From positions 186,001 to 250,000 of the forward strand of contig MBPM02000057.1 of assembly GCA_001695595.3 (NCBI GenBank): a stretch of DNA of 64,000 nt, written 5' to 3'. The stretch comes from Plasmopara viticola (taxonomy: Eukaryota > Oomycota > Peronosporomycetes > Peronosporales > Peronosporaceae). Under the pieces are notes generated by a model, which had not been told where the DNA came from, ran no database searches, and saw nothing but the letters and a program-made list of their open reading frames with translations. Position 1 is the first letter of the stretch. Every line of letters starts with the position of its first letter. The position numbers and the translations under genes were made by a program. This document shows positions 41,650 to 52,809 of this stretch, one piece after another.

Positions 41650-44401
41650 CATAAAGCTACTTTTTATGATGTACGCACGGAAAAAAAATCTACTGCACCT
41701 TACAAGCTCTAAGCTTTGTGAGACCTTTATCGACCATGTTTCCTTGAAAAAATCATCTATGCGCCATTTGTACCAAAGAATTGTAAGAGGTTTGTCAGAT
41801 TTCGTTAAGCATAGCCCCACAGTCTGACAAGCTTAATCATTCGGTTGCTTACAAAGCAGCCGAGAAATGTTTCCTCTTCTCCCACAACGATACGTTTGTT
41901 GATAAATCAAATGTTGATTGGTCCTCATAATCTTAAGAACCTGTCTTAGGTTGCCTAAATTAATCCTTGTAGCCTACCGATTTTCTTTGAAGCGGCTATG
42001 AATGAATATATCGTCGTAGTGTGTCCGAAGGAAAGCCTATTGTGATGTAATTAACGGTCACCGGATCATTTTTATCCCTAGTGACACCATTAAAGACTTT
42101 CATGATACCGCTAGGCGTAGTAGATCTCGTTAAAAAACATTCGGCTGACTCGTTCAGACTAAATGGCAACAATATACCAAATCTTGTGCATATACGTGCA
42201 CCAGGAGATGTTGGCCGGCAACAAATTCTTTCATGAAGTAGGTGTTTTGTTATGCCTTTAGCTTGTCGTAACAAAAAATAGGTTACTACTTTCTGCCCAG
42301 CTTTTGAGTATAGAGAGTGAATGACGAATGCGAAAATTTAAAGCTTTGCACTTCAGCGATCTTTGCTTTCTCGGCAAAAAGAGCAGGACTGAGCTACTTT
42401 GCTACAAATGCAGTGGTCGTATCCGAGTGATACATTATTTAAGCTTGTCACAAGACCAACATTGATTCTCATTTTTACACTTAAAAGGGTTTTGTGATGT
42501 TCCACATCCGACTACTTCTGTGTTGGAAATACCGAATATTCAAGAAAAGTTAAATCTCTTGGTATATACGCAACGTACGCTGCCCCAACGCTGATCCAAG
42601 AGATCTACGTTAAAATTGAGCATGTATATACATTCTCTATTCGGGCTCATTTATATGAGTCCCAGACCAAAGTTTTCTACGTCTTAGCTCAGCCGCTTCG
42701 AGCTTTCGGGAACTTAGTATTTCTGACGCATTCATTCGGAGCGCACCTGCTGTGACACAGCAACCATTTGAGTTGTTAATTTTTTTGTGGTTAAGGTCTC
42801 TCTTTCGATCATTGTTTTATACATGACACTTAAGGGTCCGGCACGCTTTCATTCCCTACGTCTCTCTTATAACTGAGCAGCGATATTGTCGATTAGCTTC
42901 GATGCAAACAATTCTCAGCTTAATACATTTAATCGGACGCTTGAGCATTGACAGACTCACATTAGATTTTGCACGACTTAACCAAGCGGTCAATTTAGGT
43001 ACTGTTTGTAATCTAGAGGTGCAAATTCGGTAGACTTTTAACTCTGTTGTTAAAGAAAATACTCTTAATTTACTGTTGGGAGTCGTGCAATTTTACCATC
43101 AATCAATATCAAGCTAATATTTTTTTGAGTCAGAAATAAAAATCTATTGCGCTTGGGCAAAATTTGTATTTCTAAGATCGTTCCATGTGTACTTAAGATT
43201 ATATGGTATTGTTGCAAGAACAACGGTATAAACGAGTTTCTGAAATTTATAAATGCGTATGCAAGGCCTTGCTTAAAAAATGCATACTAGCAGCCCAAAG
43301 AGCAGCGCGCACAAGCTACACGGTGGAAGAGAAATCAACTTAATTTCTGAAGATATCAGTTACCCAAATTGCATCAGTGACAAGTATTTAGCGTCTTAAT
43401 AAATAATTGCCTGCGAGGGCTGTGTAAAAAGTCTCATATGACAGTCTTTTATGATTAAGGCATAATAGCACATCATTTGATTTTTTTCTATGTGATTGTT
43501 GAAGCTCCTCTTGGAAAACTTCAATCATTTTCCAATTCAAACAAATGCGACTAATTTAAACGCCATGTTCTTCCGGCTTTTCTTGACTAATCTTGTGAGG
43601 CAGAAAAAGCAAATGTTTGGTCAACTTGAACGTCTTGCTTAACTAACATACTGGTACGTAGCTCAATATTTCCGTCAGCAAGCCGACGCTATCCTTCCAT
43701 TATTGTGTAATCACTCATTCTGCTGATCATCAAAGCACGCCTTTCTGTTCTAAAAAAATCTACTTCTTATGCTTTATAGCCTCTTCAACAGGGCGCTGCT
43801 ACTCCATATGCTTCTGGATGGACGCTACACGCAGGTTGTGGTATTCTACGAGCTTTGCACTTCAGCCATATTATCTTGTACACTTCCTTAACTTCCTGCT
43901 TATTGACACATCTGCTGTCTTGTACTTTTAAGTACGCATAGCTGCGCTACGTCGTGAAGATTTTGTTATTTTGGAATAGTTAGCATCTGTCGATTATTTG
44001 CATCATCTGCTTTTGGCGCAATTTTTAACTCTTATTATTTCGAGAGCGAAGAAGTGAAAGAGAACACTAAACTGTTTTCGTGTCAAACTAAAAGGTGTCG
44101 CTTCTTTAAAAGATTTTGCTCGCCTTTTGAGATTGTATAAAGAGTACCCTGATAATTGTTATGTTGTTCTGAACAGAAAATTACATGTATTTTGCATTTA
44201 GAAATTGAGCACACTCCTCTGGCATTTAAAACACCAGACATTAGCTGGAGCGATAAACTAAAAATAGGTGGGACATGTCAATATTCGCTTGTGACTTGAA
44301 TTATGCAGTGTCGGATCCTATGTGCATCAAACCAGGTATGTTCCGGTCCTGGGTCAAACGGCTAATCGCTCGAGCCACAGGGTCAATCAAGCAAAAGAGA
44401 A

Positions 44402-44462
44402 GAGCGCACAGCGTATGTGATCGTTATGCCTTGGCCATAACGATCACATACGCTGTGCGCTC
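44402..44462. repeat. Perfect 27-bp inverted repeat with 7-nt loop
   Basis: The left arm 44402-44428 (starts GAGCGCACAGCGTATG) and right arm 44436-44462 are exact inverse complements, loop CCTTGGC. Outside the arms the pairing fades after a few bases. It lies in otherwise decayed DNA. It may be a recent foldback event, a hairpin-forming element, or an assembly or amplification artefact. Confidence 0.9.
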
Positions 44463-45594
44463 TACTCTTTAGCAAGTATTTTGTGAAGTGCGAACTCCAC
44501 GTCAAATAGATGAGGGAAGGTGGTATATGTAATTCTTAAACCTTTAATGGGGAGTTAAATAGACAATTAACCCGCGTGGACATAGAATTGACTACAAAGT
44601 GTAACAAATTCACGCAGCAGAAGACGTGCAGGTAGAAATACAATACCGTTTTTATATGCACTAGAATTGAATCTGCAATCTATGCAGGGACTTGCCGACT
44701 TGTATAAATAGGATGCCTGTCGTGAATCATCTTTTTGAGTCCATTATTGAAATCTAGTTGCAACCGCTCGCTACTATACAGTTATTGCGGCATCTCAATT
44801 TTTGCGCATTTGATGATGTTTGTTGCATTTCTAATTTACGAAAGCTATACGTCGATACCTGGTCGAAGCTAAAGTAGTATGTTGCGATTTAGGGCTCAAA
44901 GGTTATTGATATATTTCGTTTAGACCTTCGTTACTATGTATACATTTTTTCCAAATGGCCAAAGACTTTACCATCATCAATTATCTAGCTCTCTTGAAAT
45001 GTTAGTCCCTGGTTTTGTTTGGGTATACACCACTCTTGACCAGCCATGGATAGGTTAGTCTACATCGGGCATATTAGTCGCGCATAACGCACTGTATAAC
45101 TCGGTTGCATTACTCACAGTTTTAACAGGTTCTGCACTAGCGATCCCCGAGCGAACCTGCAAATTTCTATTCTTTTACAAATTTGTTATTATATTAGCAA
45201 TCGTAATTTTCATTCAAGTTAATTGTTCGCTTTGGCAAGGTTTTCAATAAATCATTAAATTACATCTTTTACGGCACTGTCGTGATGTTTGGTCGCTCCA
45301 TAGGAAGTCAAAAGTAATGTGCAAACTATGTAAGATGTTAGATACATTTGTTTGTGTGTGGATGTCTCGCAAAGAAACCCACCTCATTTCTCAAGAGCGA
45401 CTGTATCAGACAAATAAGATAATCTTTGAGGTACGAGCTCAGTAGGCTGTCTTAAATTGTGTGATTAGTATATACATTCGCGTGAAGATGACACACGCTT
45501 ATTTATGGTTCAGGTGATGATGACTCTAGTAGAAGACTGCTAACCTATCGGTCACCTTTGAACATATAAGCTCAATCGCTTCGGTAAGGACCAG

Positions 45595-45897
45595 TTGGAC
45601 AGCCGTAAGTTGGACGAGCGTATACTGCGCGATGGACTATTTCATGTTCAGTATCTGAATGCAATTAATATAGACCACTGGCTGGGTAATCGCTGCGTTT
45701 TATCCCGCTCTGTTGAAATTTGCATGTCTGTAGAGGATGCGTGCAACCAAACCTTATGCCTTCTCAGCCTTGTTCTGAAGATTGAAATTCAAGACTGCTT
45801 AACATTGGAGTGTGATAAGGCTTTACATTATGTAGAACTGCATCACAATTTAGCAGATGCGCGGGTTTTATTCTGTTATTCTCTTATGAGATACTGA
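45595..45897 (+). pseudogene. Unrecognised open frame, 100 codons
   Basis: Open without an ATG at its start. It contains HWLGNRCVLSRSVEICMSVE and LECDKALHYVELHHNL. Protein-like composition but no family recognised. It may be a transposon fragment. Confidence 0.2.
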
Positions 45898-46398
45898 TAT
45901 ACTACCACACGTGAATTCTCACAAGAATTAACCATTATGGACTATAGTAATATAAACCGTAAAAATGCTCAAATCCGTTATCTAAAATGTGCCAAAGCTA
46001 ACTGCCATGACGCGTTTTTACCTGTTTAGCAAGAAGGACCGATATAAATAGAAACCCTCTCGTCAAGACCATTTAAGGCATCAAGTAATCCGAGCAGTGC
46101 GAAGTGTTCGTCCGTTGGATGCATAGATATGAATTTATCCATTTCGGAGCCTTTGCGAAAATTGGGGTAAATTACCTTTCCGCGTGGACGTATGATTGAC
46201 TACAAGTGCTACTTGGTGTGGCAGAGACACACAAATATTCACACAGCTCCGTTGCACATAAAAGCGTGTGAAAGATCCAAAATTTTCATTTTTTTTCTCA
46301 GTTCATAAGGCCGTCGACGTGTGCAATAGATTGAAACTGAAAAACCAATTAAATAAACACAACGGATTCCATTGTTATCCGATTTATATTCTTACATT

Positions 46399-47880
46399 AA
46401 GGAATATGAAAAAAATATACCTTTTTGAATTAAATGGAAAGAATACTCCTCCAAAACAAAGAATGATGAAAAAGCAAAAAGATATGCAACAATGGCAAAA
46501 AGATAAATGTAAAATATAAAAAATAGAGAATTTATACCTTTACACCGTAATTTTACCGCATACAATCTGCGGGTTATATGCAAGGATTTCATGCGTCTGC
46601 TCCATATGCATTACGCGGCATGGCACTGGATGGCACTTTTCTCAAGAACAAATTTGGAGGTGTGATGTTGGTGGCGTTTTAAAAAATGGGAACTATGAGA
46701 TTCAGATTGTTGCAGTCGCATTCGTCAGCAGTGGGAATAAAGCAAATTGGGCATGTTTAAGTTCCTGTTCCAGCATTTACATGTACTTCCAGCCTTCGTA
46801 GTATCTGATCGTGACAAGGGATTAGTGCCAGCAATGAAAGAAAAGGGCAAAGAAATACTTTTCTTTTGCTTACGTCACCTTATGGAAAATTTTAATCTCA
46901 AGTTCCGGAAAAGATTTTGAAGGAACATGCCCGGGGCTTAGCACGTGGCAGTCGTACGAAGCCAAAATAGAATACGTAATGCAGCTAAATCGCGAGGCAG
47001 TTGAATAGCTGGCTGACGTTGGCTATGGGAAATGGTCCGTTGCCTATAGTCCATGCTCACGATATAGATTGCTTACTTCCAATAACGTCGAATCCATGAA
47101 CAACGCACTTATTAACATCCGTGAATTGCCGATCTTACATTGTATAATTGCAATTAAACGCTATGTCGGTACGAAGTGGCTCGAATTTGTTGGACAGACC
47201 GAACAATGGGGTGTGAGTACGTCTGATGCTGCCAGTTGCAGCACTTCAATGTTAAAAATATACGAGGAAACAATTCGAGGATGTCCAAGTTCAACTACAT
47301 CGTTTGTTGTGTCGGTTTGAATTGCAATTAACAAGCCAATGGATTATGCTGTTGCGGTCAACTGTATTAGTGGTACCTGCACACGCGGTTCTGTGAAGGA
47401 TATGAATGCTCCATGTCGACACCTCATAGCAGCACTCAAGTTGTCAAATCAGCTGTCACGTGTGAATTGTTATTTGGAGATATGTAGTCAACCAAAACGT
47501 ATCTACTTGCCTACGATGAAGCACTCGAAGTGAAGCCATAAGTGAACTGGTAGAGAGTAAGCATCTCCCGCTTAACCCGTCCAAAAGAAAAGGTCGATCC
47601 AAAAAGCAGCGAATCGAATCACAGCGTGCTTTATTAGAAATTGACGCGCCAAAAATTGTTTGTCGATGCGGTGGCTGTGGTCAAGTGGGACGCAACAAGC
47701 GTCGAAGCACCAGTAATGGTTAATTTTTTTCTAGTTTCTTACTTTTCAATAGTTTTTTACCTCGTAGGTAGATTTTTTTTATTTTGGTGGAAAAGTTGTG
47801 ATTCAAGGTGTATTTTTTCCATTTTAATATATATTTTCCTTTTAATTTGAAAGAAAATAAATTCTTTTTTCCAATCTCCC
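46399..47880 (+). mobile_element. Mutator-like element (MULE), decayed copy C
   Basis: Left end AAGGAATATGAAAAAAATAT and right end ...CCAATCTCCC match the terminal inverted repeats of copy B in eroded form. Interior order is the same as copies A and B. It ends about 125 bp before the TRAPPC2L start, so it sits in or near that gene's promoter. Confidence 0.75.
46610..47720 (+). pseudogene. MULE transposase pseudogene (copy C)
   Basis: Core remnants at 46610-46830 (ALDGTF-like start, VVSDRDKGL-like second Asp region, in changing frames). The NNVESMNNALINIRELP helix is at 47069-47150. The SWIM finger is at 47339-47533 (GTCTRGSVKDMNAPCRHLIA; one Cys replaced by Arg). The basic segment and zinc knuckle come at 47580-47710 (CGGCGQVGRNKRR, with the His lost). 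More decayed than copy A. Confidence 0.72.
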
Positions 47881-48004
47881 ATTACTTTATGCACTAAATC
47901 AACTGTAATTAAAGCCGTATAATATATATTCCTCAGCAGCTTGTAAGGTTCGTTTTAACCTTTTATCACAAAATCTCGCTAGCCCTGCTGCAGCTTTTAA
48001 GATA

Positions 48005-48560
48005 ATGATCTCCTGTGTAGCTGTCATCGGCGCCGCCGTTAGTGCGTCTCAACTTTGCCACCTTTTCCTTGTTGTGATATTTACTGCCGTTTGCCTCGTG
48101 CAGAATAGTCCCCTGTACATTCGCACATTCGGTGAAGAGGGCGAAGACTTGGGATTTCATTACATATCGCACGTGTCTCTGGACATGATCGAAGAAAAAC
48201 TGAGAGGGGCAGGTAGCACTGCCTCCAAGGACGACATGTATTTGGGTTTCCTAGGCCCTATTGAAGATTACCGAGTTTATGGTTACGTGACCAACACGTC
48301 CGTCAAGTTCGTCGTCGTGCTTCAAGACACACCCGTCCGCGAGTCTGAGCTGAGACCGGTACAATCGATACTTATGCTACAATGTGTCGTCGGCTCTGAC
48401 AGATCGTTTCTTCTATCGACTACAGTTTCTTACGGAGGTCCATCGCTTGTATGTTAATGCCGTATCGAACCCTTTTGCTCCACTGAGCGAGCGGCTCACT
48501 TCACAGACTTTCGACAAACGAGTGTCCAACCTTGTCGTTCAGCACAACACGAGCAGCTAA
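48005..48560 (+). CDS. TRAPPC2L: TRAPP complex subunit TRAPPC2L
   Basis: Three exons: 48005-48037, 48104-48358 and 48426-48560, joined by introns of 66 bp (GTTAGT...GCAG) and 67 bp (GTACAA...ACAG), both phase 0. The product is 140 residues, the usual length of TRAPPC2L. It opens MISCVAVIGAANSPLYIRTF, then FHYISHVSLDMIEEKL, DMYLGFLGPIEDYRVYGYVT and, in exon 3, LYVNAVSNPFAPL. These are the longin-fold landmarks of the family: C-x-A-V-I at the start, 'P-L-Y-I-R', 'YLG.L.P.EDY+VYGY' and 'NPF'. TRAPPC2L is a small core subunit of the TRAPP tethering complexes that act as Rab1/Rab11 exchange factors at the ER-Golgi and Golgi. If intron 1 is not spliced, the N-terminus imitates a signal peptide. It is convergent with PELO, 53 bp apart. 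Confidence 0.92.
48038..48103 (+). other. Intron 1 of TRAPPC2L, 66 bp
   Basis: GTTAGT donor, GTGCAG acceptor. Removal restores the family N-terminus exactly. Confidence 0.85.
48359..48425 (+). other. Intron 2 of TRAPPC2L, 67 bp
   Basis: GTACAA donor, CTACAG acceptor, phase 0. Removal places the conserved NPF segment in frame. Confidence 0.85.
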
Positions 48561-48613
48561 AGTAAAAAGTGTATTCAAATAGACGTTTTATCTGCTTATG
48601 AAAAGATTCGCCA

Positions 48614-50040
48614 TTACAAGTTTAGAGCTTCCACCGATAGATCGCCAACCCCGCAATTGTCATCCTTCTGATCCTCATCGTCTGAATTCGATTCGTTGTC
48701 TTGGTCCTCATCATCAATTTCGGGCATGGGAAAACGCAAGATAGCAGCGACACCACTAACTTGGACAAGCTTTTCCCCCGACACGTGTAGGCTACTAAAT
48801 AGCCGCACAGTGCCGCCATTAGATCGCACACTTTCTACTAGGTCAACGTATTTGCGGCGTGTTGTGAGATCCTGCGACCGAAACAGAGAATCCGAAATCA
48901 TAAGCGTTTCAATGGCCATGTCAGCATTAGCGCGCATAACGTGCTTGTAGCCATAGTAGGCGCGATCCTGATCGACATGCAGAATATTGAAGAAGCGCTC
49001 AAGGCACTTGACGTCTTCTACTGCCTTTGTATCCGCCACGAGCGAATGAATCGCTGGGTCGTTCAATACTTCGTCGAGCGCATGCTTATGGCCAGATGAC
49101 GAATGACACAATACAAACTTTTGCTTGTTCTCAAGAATGAACTTGTCATCTTGGCGGACGGCCTGCTCAATCATATACTTGTAAAAGTCGTCCTTAACAA
49201 ATCCTGGACTCGCGAGCAGTACACACTTGACCAGCTTGAAATCTATATGCTGCCGAATAGAACGCACAATGTTGTCGTAAAATTTCTCTGTCCCCTTGGC
49301 ATGGGCCGTGTTTCCAGGACGCTTCTTTGGTACACTGATCTCAATCTTTGCCCGAATGACGGTCATATCCCCCTTAATTAAGCACAAGTGCGCCAAGCCG
49401 ACTTGCATGACGACAGCCGCTATCTCCGCTTGTTTAGTAATGTCGCACGCCATGTCGATACGCTCCAGTGACATAATGTCCCAGCAGTTTTTTGTCAGCG
49501 TAAAGTCACGGTTCATTTCGAGATCAAGCGTGTGATAAGCTCCCAACTACCCACACGACCCCGTTAATGCATCAAATTAACAGCTCCCTATCCTACACTA
49601 TAGAACAGTTAAACATCCTAAACGTACCCGAACATGTTGACTTTCCATAGTGTTTTTGCCCTTGATCCGCAGCACACATAGCGATGGGTCAAAATTCACT
49701 TGCTCCACCTAAACATGGTCGAGCGTTTAGCAACGTAATCATATGCCCAGCACATTTGACTCCTCGCCTTGATTTGAAGCGTCATACGCACGCGCTGGCT
49801 ACTGGTAGAGCCCGTCACACCTTCTTTGACCACCTGTAAGCGCCACAACGGGCCAATTCATCGATTTCCGAGGAACGAGCAAAGCTTAAGTGCGCAGACC
49901 TTACGGATCGTCGTCGTTTTCACGGAATTCGAGACTTGGATAAGATTGTATATGTGCCACATGTCTTCCGGTTCCTCAGCACGCAAAACAACGAAGCCTG
50001 CACCATCCTTCTCGCTGATTTGCTTCTTAAGTAGCTTCAT
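48614..50040 (-). CDS. PELO: Pelota / Dom34, ribosome-rescue factor
   Basis: Four exons on the minus strand: 50040-49900, 49833-49768, 49708-49628 and 49546-48614, giving 406 residues. Exon 1 has the family start MKLLKKQISEKDGAG and EEPEDMWHIYNLIQV. Exon 2 supplies VRMTLQIK and exon 3 VEQVNFDPSLCVLRIKGKN (together the Sm-like N-terminal domain). Exon 4 has the central and C-terminal eRF1-like domains (AAVVMQVGLAHLCLI, VLLASPGFVKDDFYKYM, SSGHKHALDEVL, AYYGYKHV, GTVRLFSSLHVSGEKL). There is no GGQ motif, which separates Pelota from eRF1. A C-terminal acidic tail of about 35 residues (EIDDEDQDNESNSDDEDQK) is longer than usual. With Hbs1, Pelota enters the empty A site of stalled ribosomes and splits them (no-go and non-stop decay). 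Intron 2 appears to use a GC donor. Confidence 0.93.
49547..49627 (-). other. Intron 3 of PELO, 81 bp
   Basis: GTACGT donor after CATGTTCGG, acceptor GGGTAG, phase 0. The next exon starts with a Leu codon before GAYHTLDLE. Confidence 0.8.
49709..49767 (-). other. Intron 2 of PELO, 59 bp, GC-AG type
   Basis: The only boundaries that keep the family sequence continuous (VRMTLQIK to VEQVNFD) are AAG|GCGAGG and GTTTAG|GTG. The donor is GC, not GT. The nearest GT (four codon positions on) would shift the frame. Confidence 0.7.
49834..49899 (-). other. Intron 1 of PELO, 66 bp
   Basis: GTCTGC donor after CGTAAG, acceptor TTACAG, phase 0. Confidence 0.8.
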
Positions 50041-50239
50041 ATTTGGGCGGTATTTAAATAGTAAAGTATACGATTTTGCTGCCTTGTATTATAAAATAAT
50101 TGCGACCACATTAAACTTTGCAGATACAATTGATGTATCTGGCCGAACGGTCAGAAGTACTACAGCCAAAATTGTCGAAGTACATATAGCGTCATGTCAA
50201 CACTTGTTAACTTTACCAACGCAACAAGGCTAGACAGCA

Positions 50240-51310
50240 CTAGATCGCCAAGATTACTTTAGTCTCTGGATATTCCAAGAGGCTGATGGGGCGATAATTA
50301 ATGGACTACATCGCGTCTTTGCCGAAGACCAAAAGTGGATTCAATCCCGTCAAGGTGATTGTTGATCGCTTAACAAAAAGGGCTAAGTTCATCGCTACGC
50401 CTATACTGCAGACTTCGCATGCATTTTCAAGGAAAATTATATGTAAAAGACCATGACATACCAAAGGCTATTGTTCCGACCGATACACCTAGTGTACATC
50501 TAAGTTGTGGCAAGCAATTGTGTCTGATGTGAAGACGCAGCACAATTTGGCTTCAGCATTTAGGCCACAAATGGATGAACAAAGAAAAACTTTTAAGCGT
50601 TCTATTGGAACTTACCTCAGACGTGTCGTAAAACCAGTACTGAATGATTGGGATAACTTTTTGCATTTAGCCAAGATACTTTAGTATCGACGCGTACTGT
50701 TACAACCGGATATCACCGTTCGAAGCGACCTAATACGCCGAATGATAAGGCATCAAATTCTCAATTTCAGACGCCAAAAAAAATTAGCAGAAGACTTTCT
50801 ACTACATCAAAAGCTTTACTCAAGTTCGCACAGGAAGGATGAACAAAGCACAAGATTTTAAAGTGTACTTTTACGACAATTTTAGACTTGTCCAAGACTC
50901 TCAGGTTGATGATATGGTGCTTTTGAGAGGCAAGTATTTGGATGTCTGTCAAAATGATATTGTTTTTACTCCATGGAAGTTATACCAATATTGGCCCATT
51001 CCCGATCGTTAAGAAAGTTTCGCGAGATTTTGATGATTGAAATTAACAAGAGATTCCAGCTATCTCCAGTGTTCCACACTTCATTGTTAAAGCTGTATCG
51101 CAAGGACAAAAGCTTTGGCAAAATGTCATGTTGGCCGATGGCTCCGAGGGACATTTCGTTTGGACGCCATAAGTACAAGGCAAGGCATGATTACAATACA
51201 AATTTTTGGCTTGGTGAAACCGAGATGGAATCCCCTTGGGAGCTCGTGGATAATTTAGAACAGATTTCCAGACTCATCGACCTCATCAGAAATCCAAAAA
51301 GATGAGCCCT
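50240..51310 (+). mobile_element. Ty3/Gypsy chromovirus remnant (plus strand)
   Basis: Integrase pieces: MDYIASLPKTKSGFNPVKVI then VDRLTKRAKFIATPI (core start), AFRPQMDEQRKTFKRSIGTY (core end with the PQ.DGQ.ER motif worn), then SVVHHTS-type SH3-like tail pieces such as FQLSPVFHTSLLKLYRKDK (near 51060-51110) and a chromodomain end LGETEMESPWELVDNLEQIS (near 51215-51275). Stops and frame changes divide them. The gene order is integrase-chromodomain, so it is a chromovirus. LTRs were not found. The element lies 200 bp upstream of PELO, whose promoter must fit in the remaining gap. Confidence 0.72.
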
Positions 51311-52809
51311 GTCTTTTAATTAGGCATCTTTTCGAAGGTAAGTAAACGTTCCCGGCAAATCGGTAACGGTCATTACGCCATAATCGCATTGTTATGAATC
51401 GGCGATAATACAGTTCCAGACCAGAAAAAAGGTTCAAATGTCCATGTTGAATATATAAACTGGGATGTGTAAAAACTAAAACGGAGTGAAGAACAATGGA
51501 AGCCTTCGGGATGATAGCAGTTGATGGCTGAGAGCCACATTTAGCATGTACAAAGACAAGAATTTTACTCAACATTCCTCTTCCTTCACCGACTTCGCCC
51601 CGCTCGCCGCCTAAGTCTAGTGCGACGTCCGACTTTCAACCAGCTTCCTTCAAGACTGTTTTACAACTGATTTGCTAGTATAATTTGCATTTCATTCAAT
51701 TCTGCACTTTGGCTCATTCTTCGAGTTCATGGTACATCATACGCTTGGTTTCGGCTATTATGCTTGAATATTTTTCATGATCATAAGTCTTGATCTTGGT
51801 GTCAGTTTTCTCTCAAGCGTTTTGAAAGCTTGTAAAACTATTGGCGCGTCAGTGCTTGCATGACAGAGGCGCTGGCGCCAGACAACTGTGTCAACATCTT
51901 GGTCCCTTTTTGTGCGGCTGATAGCAAATTTGCGCATAACCTTGGCGCGAATATGGTAAGTAAAACTGCATATGCGGCCTAATCGCGAATTCGATGCGCT
52001 AATGAAATTCAAAGCGCAAATACTTCATTCTTTTAAATTAAAACTTCGATTTTTCAAGTAGCTTTTCTTTTCTTTGGCTTTATTCGTTGTCTTTATATGA
52101 TCCCCTTGTCTGCCTCAATGCCCAATTGCAAGTACTTTGCGATGATGTTTTAGGCTCCAAATTCCGTTGCGAGTTTGTCAGTCTTGCCGTTCGTCCGATC
52201 ACGTGCGAGCAGTAGCCTCTTCGCATCCGACAAGCGGGCTTGTCGCAAAGTCTGCACATTTTTCGTACTAGTAAATACATTATCCAGCCATGTCGGTATT
52301 ACAAGCCATACTTCGCCGAACACCGCTGTGTACGGCGCAAAGCCAATCTATGTAGTTGTTCATGCTGCGAGTTTATTTCTTAACTATATAGCTACTGATG
52401 TATTGGCCACAAAAGCCTTTTACTGAGGAAGTCGTTATTGGCCACGTATATATATCAAATGGGTAATTAACGCCTCTGGGCGCGTGTTTGATTTAGTGCC
52501 TTTTGTACAGCAATAAGCTAGTTCGTCACTAGTCTTTAGCACGCTTGTATCCAAAACGTTGTAGACACTTCACATTGAAGTTAGCCATTGGGGCCCCCGC
52601 AAAGATGCCAAGACTTTTATAAAAGCGTCTGCGCATGCATCAAAAATTAGAAATACGAGACGCTTCAGAAAGTATTCGAGGCATGATTCAAGCTAGGGCG
52701 ACAATGACTACAACCAACCGCGAACACCGTCACTGAAAGGCAAACAAGGAGTAAAATAAACAGCACACATACATATACACAGACCAGACACAATGTGCGA
52801 CATTGCAAG
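51311..52809. other. Decayed repeat, possible integrase scrap
   Basis: No intact gene. On the minus strand at about 52400-52080 the translation reads GFAPYTAVFGEVWLVIPTW and then a basic RQARLSDAKRLLLARDRTN. This resembles the piece after the core of Gypsy integrases but is too worn to classify. The rest shows nothing. Confidence 0.35.

Larger units (their letters stand above)
41650..46398. other. Gene-poor degenerate sequence, with one strong hairpin
   Basis: This is the longest stretch without a supportable gene. The translation is random-looking throughout, apart from 45595-45897 (plus) where about 100 codons stay open (SRKLDERILRDGLFHVQYLN, with VEICMSVEDA) but match nothing I know. The 27-bp perfect hairpin at 44402-44462 is listed separately. 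Confidence 0.4.

Noticed and set aside
44275..44472. Short open frame across the perfect hairpin
   Set aside because: It is produced by the inverted repeat; half of the translation reads the second arm.
48005..48120. Possible secreted protein with an N-terminal signal peptide
   Set aside because: The hydrophobic stretch is the translation of intron 1 of TRAPPC2L. Splicing restores the family N-terminus exactly.
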